Origin: Ulota crispa | Taxonomy: Eukaryota; Streptophyta; Bryopsida; Orthotrichales; Orthotrichaceae | Assembly: GCA_963920765.1 (NCBI GenBank) | Contig: OY987248.1 | Coordinates: forward strand, 2,671,001-2,735,000 | Reading direction: 5' to 3' | DNA: 64,000 nucleotides | Shown here: positions 1-13,111 of the stretch, in pieces | How positions within the stretch are numbered: position 1 is the first letter of the stretch | Layout of the letters: every line of letters begins with the position of its first letter | Translations under genes and position numbers: made by a program | The notes under the pieces: generated by a model | What the model was told of the DNA's origin: nothing | The model's database searches: none | Seen by the model: the letters and a program-made list of their open reading frames with translations, nothing else

Positions 1-2194
1 TAGACTCTATTTTAGTTTGGAACCTCAAAATAAAATGCAATTGAACAAAAACAAAAAAAGGGGGCAAATCATTACTATTATCTTTGTTGAGGAAAATACC
101 TGAGCTTTTCTGCCCTAGCTCCACATCGACGTATATGCAATAAAATGAGCCGGGTCATGGGATGCCATATGGTGGGTTGCAATCAAGATTCTTCTTTTGG
201 TTCTGGACCGGTAGCTTCTCAGGCCATATGGAAAATTTTAGTGGTGCAGATATGGCCACACAAGATTTTTTTTAAGTGCAAAATTAGGCTACAAGTGTTT
301 ACACTTTGAGCTTGTTGAAAGTGACAAAAAATCTCTAAAATCAAAAATTGGTGTTACAAGCATGATTTTTTTTTAAAACATGGGTTACAAAACCCAAAAG
401 TTTAGAACAAAAGAGATATTATCTCAAAGAAACTTAAGGGCAGCTTGATTTTCAAACAATACAACTCCACACAATGTGATTATCACTTTGTTCTCTACCT
501 AAGTTCCTAATTGACTAGCTACAAACAACAACATATTCTTTTTTCTAATGCTTAGCAAGCATCTAGATTTGGAACATTGAACAAAATATGGCACCAAGAT
601 GCTATTATTTCTTCATTTTTTTGTATAGGCTTGAAGCTTGAATTATTTTTTGTAGGTTTCTGGCTTTTAAAGCTAGAAAAAAAACCCTAGTCCCAAGGGG
701 TAAAAAATTCCCATTGAACATGGTTGAATTGGATAAGAGTACAAACGGGTACCTTATTTTAATTACGTCAATGGTACCCTCCTTTTAGAGCAAATCAAGG
801 TCTGTGAACCTAAATTTGTATTCTAAATTCCCAAATGAAATCTTTTGGTTTAGAAAATTTCTAAACACTCAAAATGGATGCTTCATCATAGAAGTACACT
901 TCTAAAGTGTTTGTAATGACTAAATTTGCATAAATTTTAATATACAAATTCTTAACCCTTAAGCGCACAAGCCGTGTTCACCAAAATTTTAGTGACAATT
1001 ACAACTTCATTGCAGCATACGCCACTATTTTGAAGATTCACAACAACTAATCATTGAAAGTAAATAGTGCAATGCTTACTTGGAAAATAGGTTGCAAATG
1101 TTGGGAACAATTCAGTGTGGAATACGGAGATCATGACACTTGATCAAACAACATGTGATGCTAAAACTTCATTTTTGCGGCCAATAGTTGCTATGGATTG
1201 ATTTCCACAAAATTCTCAAAGCTTGTTATTTCTTTGAATTTTTTTGAGTATTAAGATTAGTTCTGAATGTACATAGTCACAATTTATTTAAGTGAATATT
1301 CCTTTGTATTTGCTGTTTTAGAGCTATAAATTGCTATTGGGCAAAAAATAGTGACTGGCAAAGTTAGTGAGGGTTGCCACGTCAAGGGTCTCGAACATGC
1401 TGGAACCCTTGCCAGCAAATTTTCAACTATCACAAATCATACGCAAAGAAGCTTGCACGGGTTACTAACCGCTTGTAGCGTGGAAGATGATCATTGTCAC
1501 CTTGTCTTGTACCGTATTACAGCCAATGAATGCTCTTGAGTCTTGAGGCAACTATATGACATTTAATTTGTCTTGCCTTGCCACTACTCCACTTGCATAA
1601 ACCACTTGAATGCCTTGATAATTGTAATTTATAATTAGGTCAACAAAATTAGATACAATGTTAGCATCGTAGTTACATCTAATAATGTTTAGATAATGAT
1701 TGGATGAATTACTTCACAATGAACTATGATTGAAGGCATAAAGATTTACTTTGGATGAAAGATTTGTAGACTATTCAATTCATTATGAAGTGTGAATTAG
1801 TGGGTAACCACCACAAGTGGACAAAATTCTAATAGATGAATTAATTCACTACAAATTGTGAATTATTCAAAAGATGCAAATAGCTAGAGGTAGATACTTT
1901 TGTTGTTCAAGGTTTTAGCATTGCATTTAGACATTTCCAATTGTATGATAAGCGCACGTGATGTATACTGCATGATAAGTGCACGTTAAGTATAGTCAAC
2001 TATAAGTGTACAAGAGATACACTCATTTATATTGAAATTAGAACTTAGTTATCTTCAAGTAAAACATGATAAGAACTATGGCCTTCATCTCAGCAAACGG
2101 AGTGGATAATCAGAGAGGAAAAGAACTCCAACTTTCACCTTCTGCAAATGGTTGGATATGCATGTTAAATATAAAAAGGTAAAAGCAGTTTACT
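1..2194. other. AT-rich intergenic stretch, no gene seen
   Basis: No convincing coding exon was found. The only recognisable mark is a piggyBac-type left end at 952 (TTAA followed by CCCTTAAGCGCAC), for which I found no matching right end. A segment near 590-700 resembles 9,300-9,420 (both carry the words TATAGGCTTGAAGCT and a run of A followed by CCCT), which suggests a dispersed repeat. Confidence 0.5.
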
Positions 2195-2347
2195 TTGTTC
2201 TATTTTTATAAAACTAGTAATAGTACAAGGTGGGGTTTGCAAGGTGAGTTCTTCTTGCAAGCTCTTCTATTTTCATTCTTCTTCACTGTTCATCATCTCT
2301 TTGCATGGTTTTTTCAATTTCAATTTTTTGTGGCTTTAAAAAGAGAG

Positions 2348-3079
2348 ATGGAACCATTCTCAAAATGGATACAAGATCGTTTGGCCTTGGATGACAAAGA
2401 CAAACAGTTTGTCCTTATATCTACAGTGCATGGAGAGCTTCAAACTCGTTTGAGAGATGGAAGTAGGAAACGCAGAGGCCCCCATCCAGGCAAGGCACCA
2501 AACATTGAGAGGGGTTTTCTTGCGGGCCATGAATGCATTTGGAAAGATTACTTTGTCGACGAACTAGTTTTTACTCTAGAGATGTTCCAACGTCAATTCT
2601 AAATGCATAAGTCTCTTTTCTCCAAGATTCATGATGCTATTGTCAATCATGATTCTTAATTTTAGGAGAGAGTTGATGCATTTGGGCGGCCTTGTTTGTC
2701 TTCTATTTAGAAGATTATAGCCGCTTTGCGCATGTTTAGTATTGACATAGCAATGGATGGTGTTGATGAGTACATTTGCATTGCTGAGTCTATTGCTACT
2801 AAATCTTTTAAGAGGTTTGCTACCACTATAGTAGAGATATTTGGTCCAGAGTATTTGAGGCACCCTATTGCAGAGGATGTCTTGCACCAATTGCAAGTAA
2901 ACAAACTTCGTGGGTTTCTTGGCATGTTTGGGTCTATTGATTGTACCCATTGGGTGTGGAAGAATTGTCCAGTTGGATGGCAAGGTCAATATCAAGATAA
3001 GGATGGGAATAAGTCTCTAATCATGGACAAACAAAAACAAAACAATTTTTTTTGGTGTCAGGATGAAGTTCGTGGATGA
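2348..3079 (+). pseudogene. PIF/Harbinger-type nuclease relic, 3' truncated
   Basis: One reading frame, entered at ATG 2348, can be followed to about 3,020. It resembles plant PIF/Harbinger nucleases (DDE_Tnp_4). The frame includes VDEYICIAESIA, then FGPEYLRHP, and the strongly family-typical block GSIDCTHWVWKNCPVGWQGQY, whose Asp corresponds to the first catalytic acidic residue. It is interrupted by four stop codons (two TAA and two TAG, between about 2,600 and 2,715) without a change of frame. After about 3,030 the similarity ends, so the later catalytic Asp and Glu are missing and the protein is dead. It is relevant to the TTA/TAA-flanked MITEs at 21.1, 22.5, 35.9 and 63.96 kb, which have PIF-type ends and would need such a nuclease from elsewhere. 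Element termini were not located. Confidence 0.85.
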
Positions 3080-4352
3080 GACCTGAAGAGGGAAGGCAGC
3101 CTCTGTTCAGGCTACTAAATGTTATGGCAATCGGGGCGTTTTCAAGCTGCCCCGGTAATTCTCTTCACAAGAATGCACTGATTTTTCCTCAATTGTCACC
3201 ATTTCCATCTTCAACTCCAAAATCTCTCAATTTTCCGCCCAAAATCATTTTGTTATCAACTCAATGCCTCCAAACATAAACTGCACCAATTTGAATCCTG
3301 TCATGTCATAAAATGGCTGGATTAGGAACCTAGAATATGCTCCCAATTCATCCAAGAAGTGGAAACTGATGACAAAAGGATGGCATAAGATCAAATATAT
3401 TAAAGCTTAAGATACACTGTTAAAGTTGTTTTCAAACAAGGTTTAATACAGAAGCTCAGCCCCAAACCATTGGCTCAGCCCATAGCCCTAGCCCCAAAAC
3501 CATTTATCCAGCCCATTGCCCCATACCTGCCCCATATCTTGGGTAAGCTCTAGCTATGTTGAAGGAGAGCTAGTCAATATCGAGATGTTAAGAGCTTAGT
3601 AAGCTAATATATCCGTTACTTTCACTTCTTTTTTTCTCTCTCGCCGGTTGATTTCCAAACCTTCCAATATAGTCACTTCCTGGTCGTAGCCTAGTCCCTA
3701 TTAAATTTGCAACCGAATCTCACATACTCCCGTCCAAACAACTTTCACTGGCGAACGAGCAACTCAAGTTTCCTGCACACACAATAAATCATGGACAGCA
3801 GGTCGACCACACAGAGAAATCACTGGTCACTGGTCAGTAGGCCCGCAACAAGAAACAACTGGATTCAGGAAAGCGATGTTCATAAAAAAAACTAGGGTGG
3901 AATACACCCAAGCAACCCAATTCAAGTACAGATTCTACAAAAAAAAACACCTACCTGCACCACCACCACCAATAGGTTCAAACGTTTATACAATTGATCA
4001 GCACTGATACACTCAACGGGAAAGGAAATAAAAAATTATCTGCAAATAAAACATCGCCATTTCTAAAACGTTGCTCCAACTATCAAATGAGGAGTCGCAT
4101 TCCAACATGGCTCCTACAGCAAAGCCTCCCACTGGTTTCAGTGGTACCCCGTCCCTCAGGCCAGGGCCATTCTGGAAGTGTAATACAAAGTTACAGAACC
4201 TAAGCCTCTCTTTTCCAAGGTAGTTCATAACTCAAGGATGGAGTTTCAGGTTGCAGTGTATGGGGGTTGATGACAACTCGGGATTGCTGCCTTTCACGCC
4301 CCCGTTGAGACATTGCTCTTTGCTAATACTGGTGTCACTATTATCTGGTACA
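3080..4352. other. Intergenic region downstream of the TBC gene
   Basis: I see no exon with splice support. The stretch from about 3,470 to 3,540 is a short degenerate repeat rich in CAGCCC and CCCCA words. The part next to 4,353 is presumably the 3' UTR and terminator of the minus-strand TBC gene. Confidence 0.4.
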
Positions 4353-7305
4353 CTAATTATGGGGAGTCTTTTCTGGGCTTGCTTGAGGTTTCTTCATGCG
4401 CTCATACTCTAGACGGAGTTCCTCCAGCCTCTTGGAAACCTGGGGGAAAAAAATGGTTCAATAAATTGTATTTCGAAGCCCTGGGTGGGAATAAACAAGC
4501 TTACTGCCCAAAGAAAGTAGATTTAACTGTCTAAATATTATACATGAACAAGGAACATGACTGGGAGATTGTTGTAGTGGATAAAAGTGGCAGATTGAAG
4601 GACACGTAGATATATCAACCTTAATATTGTAAGCTAGTGGCAGGAGAACGTCTGGCTGCAAAGCATCTTCTGGAAAATTGCGAAGTGCATGGACTAGCTT
4701 TTCAAAAGGTAACTTGATCTGCCAATCAACACCAAGTTGAGATTGTAAACACTAGCATAGATCAAGGCATGATACAGTCCAGTAGAGTACCAGATAACGA
4801 ATTCACAGGCGAAATCATGGGTTTCATTAAACGCAACGGAAGAAATTCGTTCTCGTGAGCACACGACCCGTTCCTAAATTAATACACATACAACAGGTAT
4901 GTAAGAAAATAAAAGTTTGGTAAGTTCAGTGTGATGATGATCTGACCAAATACAAAGCTGCATACTTACTAGATCGTCCTGGCAATATCGGAGGAGAGCA
5001 AGCCCAAGTCTGAAAACAATCTTCACACCCTGCATCCCATTGTCAAGTTAATTTCCTAATACCGCAGTAAGAACACTTCTCAAGGCAATATAGTAGGTAG
5101 GATATGTCAAAAATAATCATATGCCCACAAGTAAGGACGGGACGATCCAGCACTCATAAAAAATAGACCAGCACAACAGATCCACAATAGTTCTGTATCT
5201 TTTCAGATTTGATTAGCAAAAAGTAAACATCAACAGAACCATAGGAAACTGTCCCGGACAGAAAGATGTTCGAAAATGCCTAGAACAGAAATGCAGAAAC
5301 ATATCCATCAAAAATGTATATCAAACTCTCTCTTTGCTAAAATATCAGCCTGTTACAAATTCCGTTGTGCGAGCACAATGTTGACGATATTCAGTACCTA
5401 CCTCTAGACGAACTAAACACCCCATTTCACAAGAATTCAGTCAAGTGGACACAGCTGCTAAGCAGGAAGGGAGTGTGAAATACCTCGTGAAGGAAAACAT
5501 CCCAGATTCTCAAGGCCAGCGAAAAGGGGAAGGAGTAAGAAAAGACGGTGATGAACCATTGACTCGCATACATGCTTGGATTTATCATCTCCCTTTCAAA
5601 ATGCGCGCCAACTTTTGGCACAAGCTCTTTAACCAACCTCTCAAATTGGAAAAGATATTGCTGAACCAACGGGAGACCAACCTGCAAAAAAAGAAACAAC
5701 ATAAAGTAAACACCTTTAATTGTCGTATGGACTATACTCCACGAGAACTTTAATATGGACTAGAATTCCCTTCTTTAAATCCTTCCAAAGAACTGAACAA
5801 CATGGCAATGTAGAAACACCTACGATAGATGGTCTTACCAAGTAAAGACCTTCCATAGGTGCATGGACAGCACCTTTCAGCAGGGCAACTAGTAGCCAAA
5901 AAGCATCTTCCTCACTCATATAAAGCAAAAGCAAGCCTGCTAAAAATCCCATTCCCTGCATACATATACAGCTATAAGAGGATATCCTGAAGCTCCTGCA
6001 AGCACAATTCAAGCCCAGAAGCATGATGAGAAACACTAAAAGAAAAGTAACCGACGTTTCAACACAGATACCTGCACGTAGCCTACATCCCGGTCATAAA
6101 CTGAGTAAGCCTTGAGGACGTTGTACAGAGCCCGTTGGCCGGGCCCATGTCTCTGCTGGAAAAACACGTGAGATGGAAAGGTTCGCGAGATGTCTCTTAT
6201 TATGTCTAGTTCTGCTGCAGATGTTTCGTAAAGCACCAATTGCTGCAAATCCAAGAGACGATCGTGAGAAAGAATCTTTTCATAATGAGACGTCGTCTTT
6301 ACCTGTGCTTCCTTCCAACACTGAACTTAAACGTAAGACTGCAAATTACAAAGTTAAGTCCATCTAAAGATCCTTGGCATTGAAATCATTCTGCAAACCA
6401 AAGTTGCATTAAACATCAGATATTGGGCCAGATAAGGAACCTCATAAATCCCTTGATTCATAAGCAGCAAATCACGACTGCCCGAGATCAGTTGCCAGAC
6501 AAGCCCCCGTAGGCAGTCAGGAATGCCTTTGCGCACTCGCCGTTTCACAACCTGTGGTTTCCTGCGCACATAGTGCTTCCAGTCTGTGCCCCCAACTCCA
6601 ATCATCTTTCGCCATTTGCTCAACCTCCGCTCCTCCCTGCGGATCACAAGTACAAGATCACATCTCAGGGCAAAAGAACTCCAGAAAGGATTCAAAATCG
6701 TCCACGTCAAAAACCAGAACTAAGGTCAAGGATATTAAGACCGTTAAGGAAATGACCTCTGTACTAACAACTACAGATCTATTTATACACTTGGCTACAC
6801 TTATTAGCAAGTGGTGTTAACGTGAATTGGATAAACGTCTAAAACCGCTAATGTTTGCATGGGAGTGAAGTTATCTACTGTCAGTTATAGTGGACCAACC
6901 TCCCACATTAAATGATTGCATCAGAAGTTTTGTACACAGTCATAAAAAATTGATCTCAACAGATTATGCTGCTGCTGTAACCAGAATGATTTATCCACAG
7001 CTCTGCACTTATCTCCCAAAATCACACTTTTAGACATGATAGAGTGCTAAAGTGACGCAAATAGTATCCTCTACTTCAATTGCCGAACTGAAAAAGGCCC
7101 GTATGATTCTCAGAAGTGGAACAAACCTCTCTCGTTCACTCTGATGTCGCCCTTTGGTGGGAGCAGAAGTAGGAGATGCAGGAGTCGACTTCACGAAACC
7201 ATATCTGTCAACTGGACGTAGTGGCGGAACAGGACCTGGCTTGAACTCTAATTCATCCGCCTCCGATTGCCGCCTTTCGCCATCAGTAGGACTGGTAATC
7301 GTCAT
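4353..7305 (-). CDS. TBC-domain Rab GTPase-activating protein (plant PAM1-like)
   Basis: Eight exons on the minus strand: 7305-7127, 6636-6441, 6242-6072, 5955-5839, 5681-5484, 5029-4970, 4718-4620 and 4439-4353. Every intron is GT-AG, all phases close, and the product is 368 aa. It matches the plant family first named plant adhesion molecule 1. Residues 1-58 are a variable Pro-rich leader. The TBC domain runs from about IPDCLRGLVW (98-107) to about residue 335. Both catalytic fingers are present: Arg145 in IIRDISR and Gln182 in VGYVQ, the latter lying exactly at an exon end. The C-terminus is a short charged helix. The expected role is to stimulate GTP hydrolysis by a Rab in membrane traffic. 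ATG 7305 was chosen because it opens the frame just upstream of the conserved leader motif GPVPPLRPVDRYGFVK; a non-coding first exon further upstream is possible. Confidence 0.93.
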
Positions 7306-8700
7306 CCCGGCAGCCTTCCATCAACCGGAGGAGCTCAACATACTGCCATGCCAAAACAATTGTCAGTATTCTCGTGTCCCTTAAATCATAAAAACAAACA
7401 TATCCTACTACACTGCTTTTCACGCTGTAAACTGTGTTCCTCGTATTACCACTGCTCCCAGATACCAACGAATAAAATCATACTTCCAAAATTCAACCAA
7501 ATAAAGCATCGGCTTGCTTTTCAGTAGATAATTGCGGCTACTTGAAGAGTTAGTCTCCAACATAAGTCTGGCCAAAACGACAGTTGCACATCGACGAAGG
7601 TTGCAACACTATCACGAATTCGGCCATGCCGGTCACGCAACGAACACGAAAAGGCACCAAATTCCGCATCCAAAAGCACATCTTACGAAATCAACTCCAC
7701 CGTTCTCTCATAAAGCAAAAAGTGTGCACAACAAAGTATATTCTTTCCTCCTCTTCTGCGAAATTCAATGCTTCCATCGCAATTACAACACCCCCTCCGC
7801 GATCCGCTTCCAGCCAAAAACACGTCGAAGACACGCCCGAGGCAAAATTTTAGGGTTTCAATCGTCCAACACCCCGAGACTCAGCATACGCTAAACACAT
7901 TTGCTACAAGAAAAAACAACTAACTCTTCTATCGCGCTCTCTTCCAACACCTCAGCAATAATCAACATCCTCAAAGTCTTCAAATGGACAACATATTCGC
8001 CAAGCCTATTCTCCAAACCAAAAGCTAAACCTCAAAGAAAGTTCCTTAAAAATTCTTCAGTCTTTGCTTCACGATATTCTCATCATGAGCGTTATATTGC
8101 TCTTCGAACAAGGAAATAAAACAAAAAACAATGGCGTTGTTAAGCTAATATATACTCACCAAGGCGGCAACAAGCCTTCCATAGACAAGAAAGAACCGGA
8201 TCCCGTCACACCAGCAACGCCAGTCCAACCCTCGGCATTTCTTCAAAGTCGAGAACTCCGGCGATCGCAGAATCGGAGAACGGATTTGGAGAAGAGTGAG
8301 CCCGCATTACGCAACTAACTGCACGTGAGAGCAATGGCTACTACTCCTGTGGCGCAAGTGCTGCCATGGAACTAACTGACTAATGATCCTGCAGGGAAAG
8401 CGAGATAGGGAGTGAAAGAAAGAAGAGTTTGTGCCGTGGAGGAGAAGGCGGCAGTGATTCGGACGAATGGCCATGCCCGCAATTTGGCTATGGCAGCGCA
8501 GGATTTGGAGACGACGATGTCGTGAATGGTGATCGTGCAACAGGGCGATTCGAAAGACGGCGCAAAGCCGGGGATGGCTCCTTCATCTCTTCCGCGGTTC
8601 CGCCCCCCTGGGTAGCACGGTCTTACCCTACTTCCGTGGGTATTGTACTGTAGTGCCGTGGCGTTCGAGAAGTATCGTATCGTATTGTACCGGGAGTTTG
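7306..8700 (-). promoter_or_regulatory. Likely 5' UTR and promoter region of the TBC gene
   Basis: This stretch lies immediately upstream of the TBC start codon. It is less AT-rich than the flanking repeats and has no transposon signature. Open frames here are short and lack family resemblance. A spliced 5' UTR is possible because several AG/GT pairs occur, but I cannot place a transcription start. The call rests on position alone. Confidence 0.3.
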
Positions 8701-10459
8701 GGGGTACGTACTTGTATTCATACTGGGTGGAAAGTACTTACTACAGTAGTGCCTCTTTAAGATGAATCTTTATAATAAAAAACACTTACCTAAGATGAAG
8801 GAGATGACTATCCTTAGTTGTTGGAGAGCTACAAAAGATGTGTTTGGTTACAATGAATGCTTTCCTTACACGATATGCTGTCCAGATACCTTCATCTTAT
8901 TGAGGCACCACTGTATAGGGCTGCCGCAGTACTGTACCTTGCTATAGTCAACTTCGGTTTGTTAGGAGCGAGGTTTTTTTTTTTTTTTTTTTTTTTGATC
9001 AAGGGCTATATGGGATTATTTGAAAATGGTTTGTTGCGTGCGGGCTCCATCCCTATTTTGGTTGGAGTTGAAGGTGGTCCCTATGCATGGATTTTTGCAA
9101 CGTCATGGGATTTTTTTTGTAGGCAAACTGTACTCACTGGTTATTTTTTTTTTGAAAATACTCAAATAACCATTGGCATTACATTACTTATTGCATGGAA
9201 TTGGATTAGACAATACCTCAAATAATTTTAAATGGTGGCATCAATTTTCAATTTCATGAGAATTTTTATGAAAGCCTAGGGTGTAATGCAATTTTCATTA
9301 TTGCAATTTGATATTTTTTGAGTTTTTTTCCCCCATTTTTTCTATAGGCTTGAAGCTCACCTTTATTTTTTGAGGCAATTGGGCCTTAAATCGCCCACAA
9401 AAAAAAACCCTCAATAAAAGGGTTTGTGGCACAGTTTCATTCGCCTTGTACTCAACACAAACAACACTAAATATTGCGTTTAAGTTGCCCCACATTAGTT
9501 TCTTGACATTTTATATTGCATAAATTTGTATTGTTCCTACACTAATTTTCATCAAATACTTATTGCAACAAACAATTATTCAAGGGCACAGCAACAACAA
9601 CGTTGTGGAAAACAAACTAATGGCATTCAAGCATGCAAGCTTTAAACCATGTGAAATCCTAATATTTCCATAGTTACATGCGCCTCCAAATGGTAAGGTA
9701 ATGAGTCATGAGGTAATTTTTCAAGAAAAGGCAACCCAATTGTTAAGTCAACCTAAAAGCATTATTTAGTGAACATGTATGAATCAATAGTTTCAAGGTT
9801 TTATTAGTGAATCTAATGATCTCAATTGTCAAAAATGACGTTTTATTAGGTATTAATAGCTGTTGGAATTTATTAAATTTCACAATTTTAATACTTGTTG
9901 GGAGGGTAATCTTGCCAATTGACATATGAAGATGTAGTCACTAATGTGGTAGCAGAAAACATGGTGCTTTCATTTAACACAAAATATGCAAGTTCACAGG
10001 AAAAAATGTTGTTATAACCAAAATTTAACTCCTAATGCTTGAGGCACAAACTTTTGGTGTGCGCACTAAAATTTGATGCCTTGGGCATTTAGGGGTTGAA
10101 TTTTTTGAAAAACTATAACAATTTTGGAAGCTTTTAAGTACCGCAAAAAAATTAGCATCATTCAAAATTTGGCTATTTTGGATATTGAATAAATCCATAC
10201 TACAACAGGGTATCATTCAATGAACCCTTAACTCAATTACACTAAAAGAAAACTGCATTGGAACCCACTAAAAAATAGGTAGTTTATGTTGAGTTCCATG
10301 TTTCCAACGCAAAACTTTGCTGAATAGTGCAAAATTTTCTATTGTTCAGCAAAATTTTGCATTAAAAACATGCATAAACTACCTCACATTTTTTAGTGAG
10401 TTTCAACACAATTTTCTACTAGTGTTACCTCAAAGGAAAATATTGGGTTTTTACAACCC
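8701..10459. other. Intergenic repeats, no gene seen
   Basis: This stretch holds a run of about 24 T at 8,973-8,996 and AT-rich sequence sharing words with 590-700. I found no exon or terminal-repeat pair I can defend. Confidence 0.4.
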
Positions 10460-10697
10460 TTAACCCTTGAGCGCCTAGCTCATGTTTTGACTTGATGGGG
10501 GATTTGGCCATAGAAATAGGCACTAGAGCCTAAAAAATCACAATAAAAAAAATGATAGTAGCACAATCAACACCCCACTCCCCCTCTCCCCCTCTTCCCT
10601 TGTACCCTACCTGCAATAGTACAACTGTGCAACCTAATTAAAACCTACTTTCAATCCCTAGCAACAGGATCTTGTCGATGGGCCGCCTAGGGGTTAA
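10460..10697. mobile_element. piggyBac-type MITE, 238 bp
   Basis: The left end is TTAA CCCTTGAGCGCC; the right end, read inward on the other strand, is TTAA CCCCTAGGCGGCC. Both TTAA target copies are intact. It is non-coding and of the same end type as the element at 24,345. Confidence 0.7.
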
Positions 10698-11236
10698 GGT
10701 TGTGTAGAGTTTGAGGCTTGGTAAACTGCACTTGTGTGTTTGTATATAGAGTTAAGGTGAAAAAGCTTGTACTTTTCACCATTTATAATTGTAAGAGTTT
10801 AAATGTTTATCACCCATAGATTGAATTTGAAAATTTTGAATTCATATTTAGATGAAAGACCCAAATTATATCTAGAACCACTAAAGGAGATACAACTGAC
10901 CACCTAAAATATAGAGGAAACTTTCTTGATGTTACCCTTATTTGTAAAAAATTCTGCTTTTTTTTTTACTTTTTTCATAGTGGCCTTACAAAAATGTATG
11001 TGGAGTGTACTAAGCCGTAGTTAGATGGTGTACAATTTTCGTTAAGGACATCATCAAACCAATCATAGAATATAGCCGTTTTATCAGATTAGTTCTTTGT
11101 GCGTCTAATATAGGGCTTTATTGCTTTGAATTGCAAGGGGGGGGGGATTTTGTACATTGAGAGAAGCTACCCTAAGGAAATTTGAGCAAGTGTCTTACTC
11201 AAAAAGCAAATCGATGTTAGAAGAACTTAATCTCAT

Positions 11237-11488
11237 AGGGGCGGTTCACACTACATTCCATGTCCCAAGTCCCATTAAAATTTGAGAATGTGATTGGTGC
11301 AAAGTTAAAAGTTGAGACTTGGCACTTCACACTCCGTCCCAAATTTCCTGTTTTGGTTGCTTACATGGCAACACTTTAAAAAAAAATTTGACTCCAAAGA
11401 AAGTGAGACTTCACTCAAAATTTGAGTCGTTCTGGCGTTGCATGGACTTGCAGCTACAAGACATGGTACGTAGAGTGAACCGCCCCTT
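11237..11488. mobile_element. MITE with GGGGCGGTTCAC termini, about 250 bp
   Basis: The left end GGGGCGGTTCACACTA and the right end, read inward, GGGGCGGTTCACTCTA form inverted repeats that continue through CCATGTC. Related single ends (CATAGTATGAATCGCC near 31,040 and CATAGTGTGAACTGCC near 33,540) indicate a dispersed family. The target duplication is unclear. Confidence 0.7.
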
Positions 11489-12361
11489 ATAACTTAGTGG
11501 GGCTGCTTGTTTTTATAACTTTGCGTCAAAGGCAACTAAGCCTTACACCCAATCAAGCAAGCCGCATAAATTAATAACGTGAAGGAGGGCCACGCTAACC
11601 ACGTACTCTTACTTGTGTCAAATGTTACTCTTCCTTTGGGAAAAATCTCCTCCCCTTCATTGCATTGAAAGCCCAATATACTATTGTGTCACTCAAAGTT
11701 TCAAATGCTACGTGGAGATTGCAGTATAGAAACCAAAAGTGATATAAGCTTACAGGAGAAGGTTTTTGATATACCCAAGGCCCATCGTCGCAAGCAGTGT
11801 TTCATTTTTTGAGTTTTTGGAGGGATAGCAAAAAGGAAACTGATATAATAGGTCTTTGATAAAATAAAATAAAATAAAACCATTGTGAAAGCTAAAGTTT
11901 GTTACAGAATGTATATTTCCAAACTCAGTTTAAAACTTAAGAGTTTTCTATTGTTTTAGATTCTTCATTAGTTAAAGGAGCAGTTTAATAGACAATCTCC
12001 AATTAATGTAAAAGTAATCTAATTTACAAATAATGTAAAGTTTTATCATTTGCATGTTTGCTTTTTTGCATATTTAAAGTAAAAATCAATGAAATTAACA
12101 CATATAGATTTTCTTTTACAACAATACCACGTGCTAAAGGGGGAGTTTATGAAAGAATAACTCAATATCTTTGTAAATCACTTTATTAGATTGTCTAGTA
12201 AATGGTTTATAGTAGTTAATGGTAGAGACATATTTGGAATCTGAAAGGATCCTTATCCTTGCCTCTAATTGGTTGGGTTTTCAGGATTTGTCTCAAGGCC
12301 TTTGCACCAGGAATCAAGGCTAAGATTTCGGAAAATCGTTTTCTTGTTCATAATAAATATT

Positions 12362-12771
12362 GGGAATTACTACAACGACACCTTAAATTGCTAACAAGAC
12401 ACCTCTTTTGAGCATGAAAATGTGAATTTTTAATGTTGATTTTGCTGATCTTTTTATTTGGATCAAAAGATTTGTTTCACCTTTATCATTCTAAGGCTAT
12501 ACTATAAAAAAATAGGTGTGCTTAAATTTCAAACTAAAAATATAAGACTTTTGAGTTACATAAAGTAAATATATATATAAAAAATTAGTATTGGTGCAAT
12601 AATATTTCATTTTTTTGGGTGTTTGTCATGTTTTCTTTCAAGGAGGTGATAATGTTGTGATTGAATGGATGATGGACCACTTAATAAATAAAAAATAGCA
12701 CTAAACTATCAAATTTCATGCTATGAGGGGGTGTCTTGTTAGCAATTTAGGGTGTCGCTGTAGTAATTCCC
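12362..12771. mobile_element. hAT-like MITE, 410 bp, perfect 8-bp target duplication
   Basis: The terminal repeats begin GGGAATTACTACA and continue for about 45 bp (through TAAATTGCTAACAAGACACC) at both ends with two or three mismatches. The flanks are identical 8-bp duplications, TAAATATT at 12,354-12,361 and 12,772-12,779. An 8-bp duplication with no coding capacity is typical of non-autonomous hAT elements, though the ends lack a classic hAT motif. Intact ends and flanks suggest a fairly recent insertion. Confidence 0.8.
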
Positions 12772-12977
12772 TAAATATTTTATTGCTCAAATTCAATACT
12801 AATATAGCTCCAACTTTGAGAATTGAAATCACCTCAAAAAGGAGGCAGTTTTGTTACCTTCCCAATAGAAAATAACTTTTTTGGTTAGTCCATATTGTAT
12901 GAAGGAGCACCTAAACTAGTTGGTCTAAAATGTTGAAGGCTTGAATCTTGGCCTCAGCCTCATTGTGAGCAGATATA

Positions 12978-13111
12978 AGGTATGTATATCCATTCCCGAC
13001 CATCTACCCAATTCCGTCACTATGTACAGTGGTAATTTTAGAATTGAAATGACCACGATAGGTACGTAGTGACAAAATTGGGTGGATGGTCAAGAATGGG
13101 TATACCTACCT
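12978..13111. mobile_element. Near-palindromic MITE with AGGTA termini (AGGTA family), 134 bp
   Basis: The left arm (AGGTATGTATATCCATTC...) and right arm (AGGTAGGTATACCCATTC... inward) pair along most of the element, including TCTACCCAATT / TCCACCCAATT. It is flanked by TA on both sides. Its right edge overlaps the TTAA that starts the next piggyBac-type element. Relatives lie at 22.85, 34.31, 34.78 and 38.25 kb. Confidence 0.7.
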
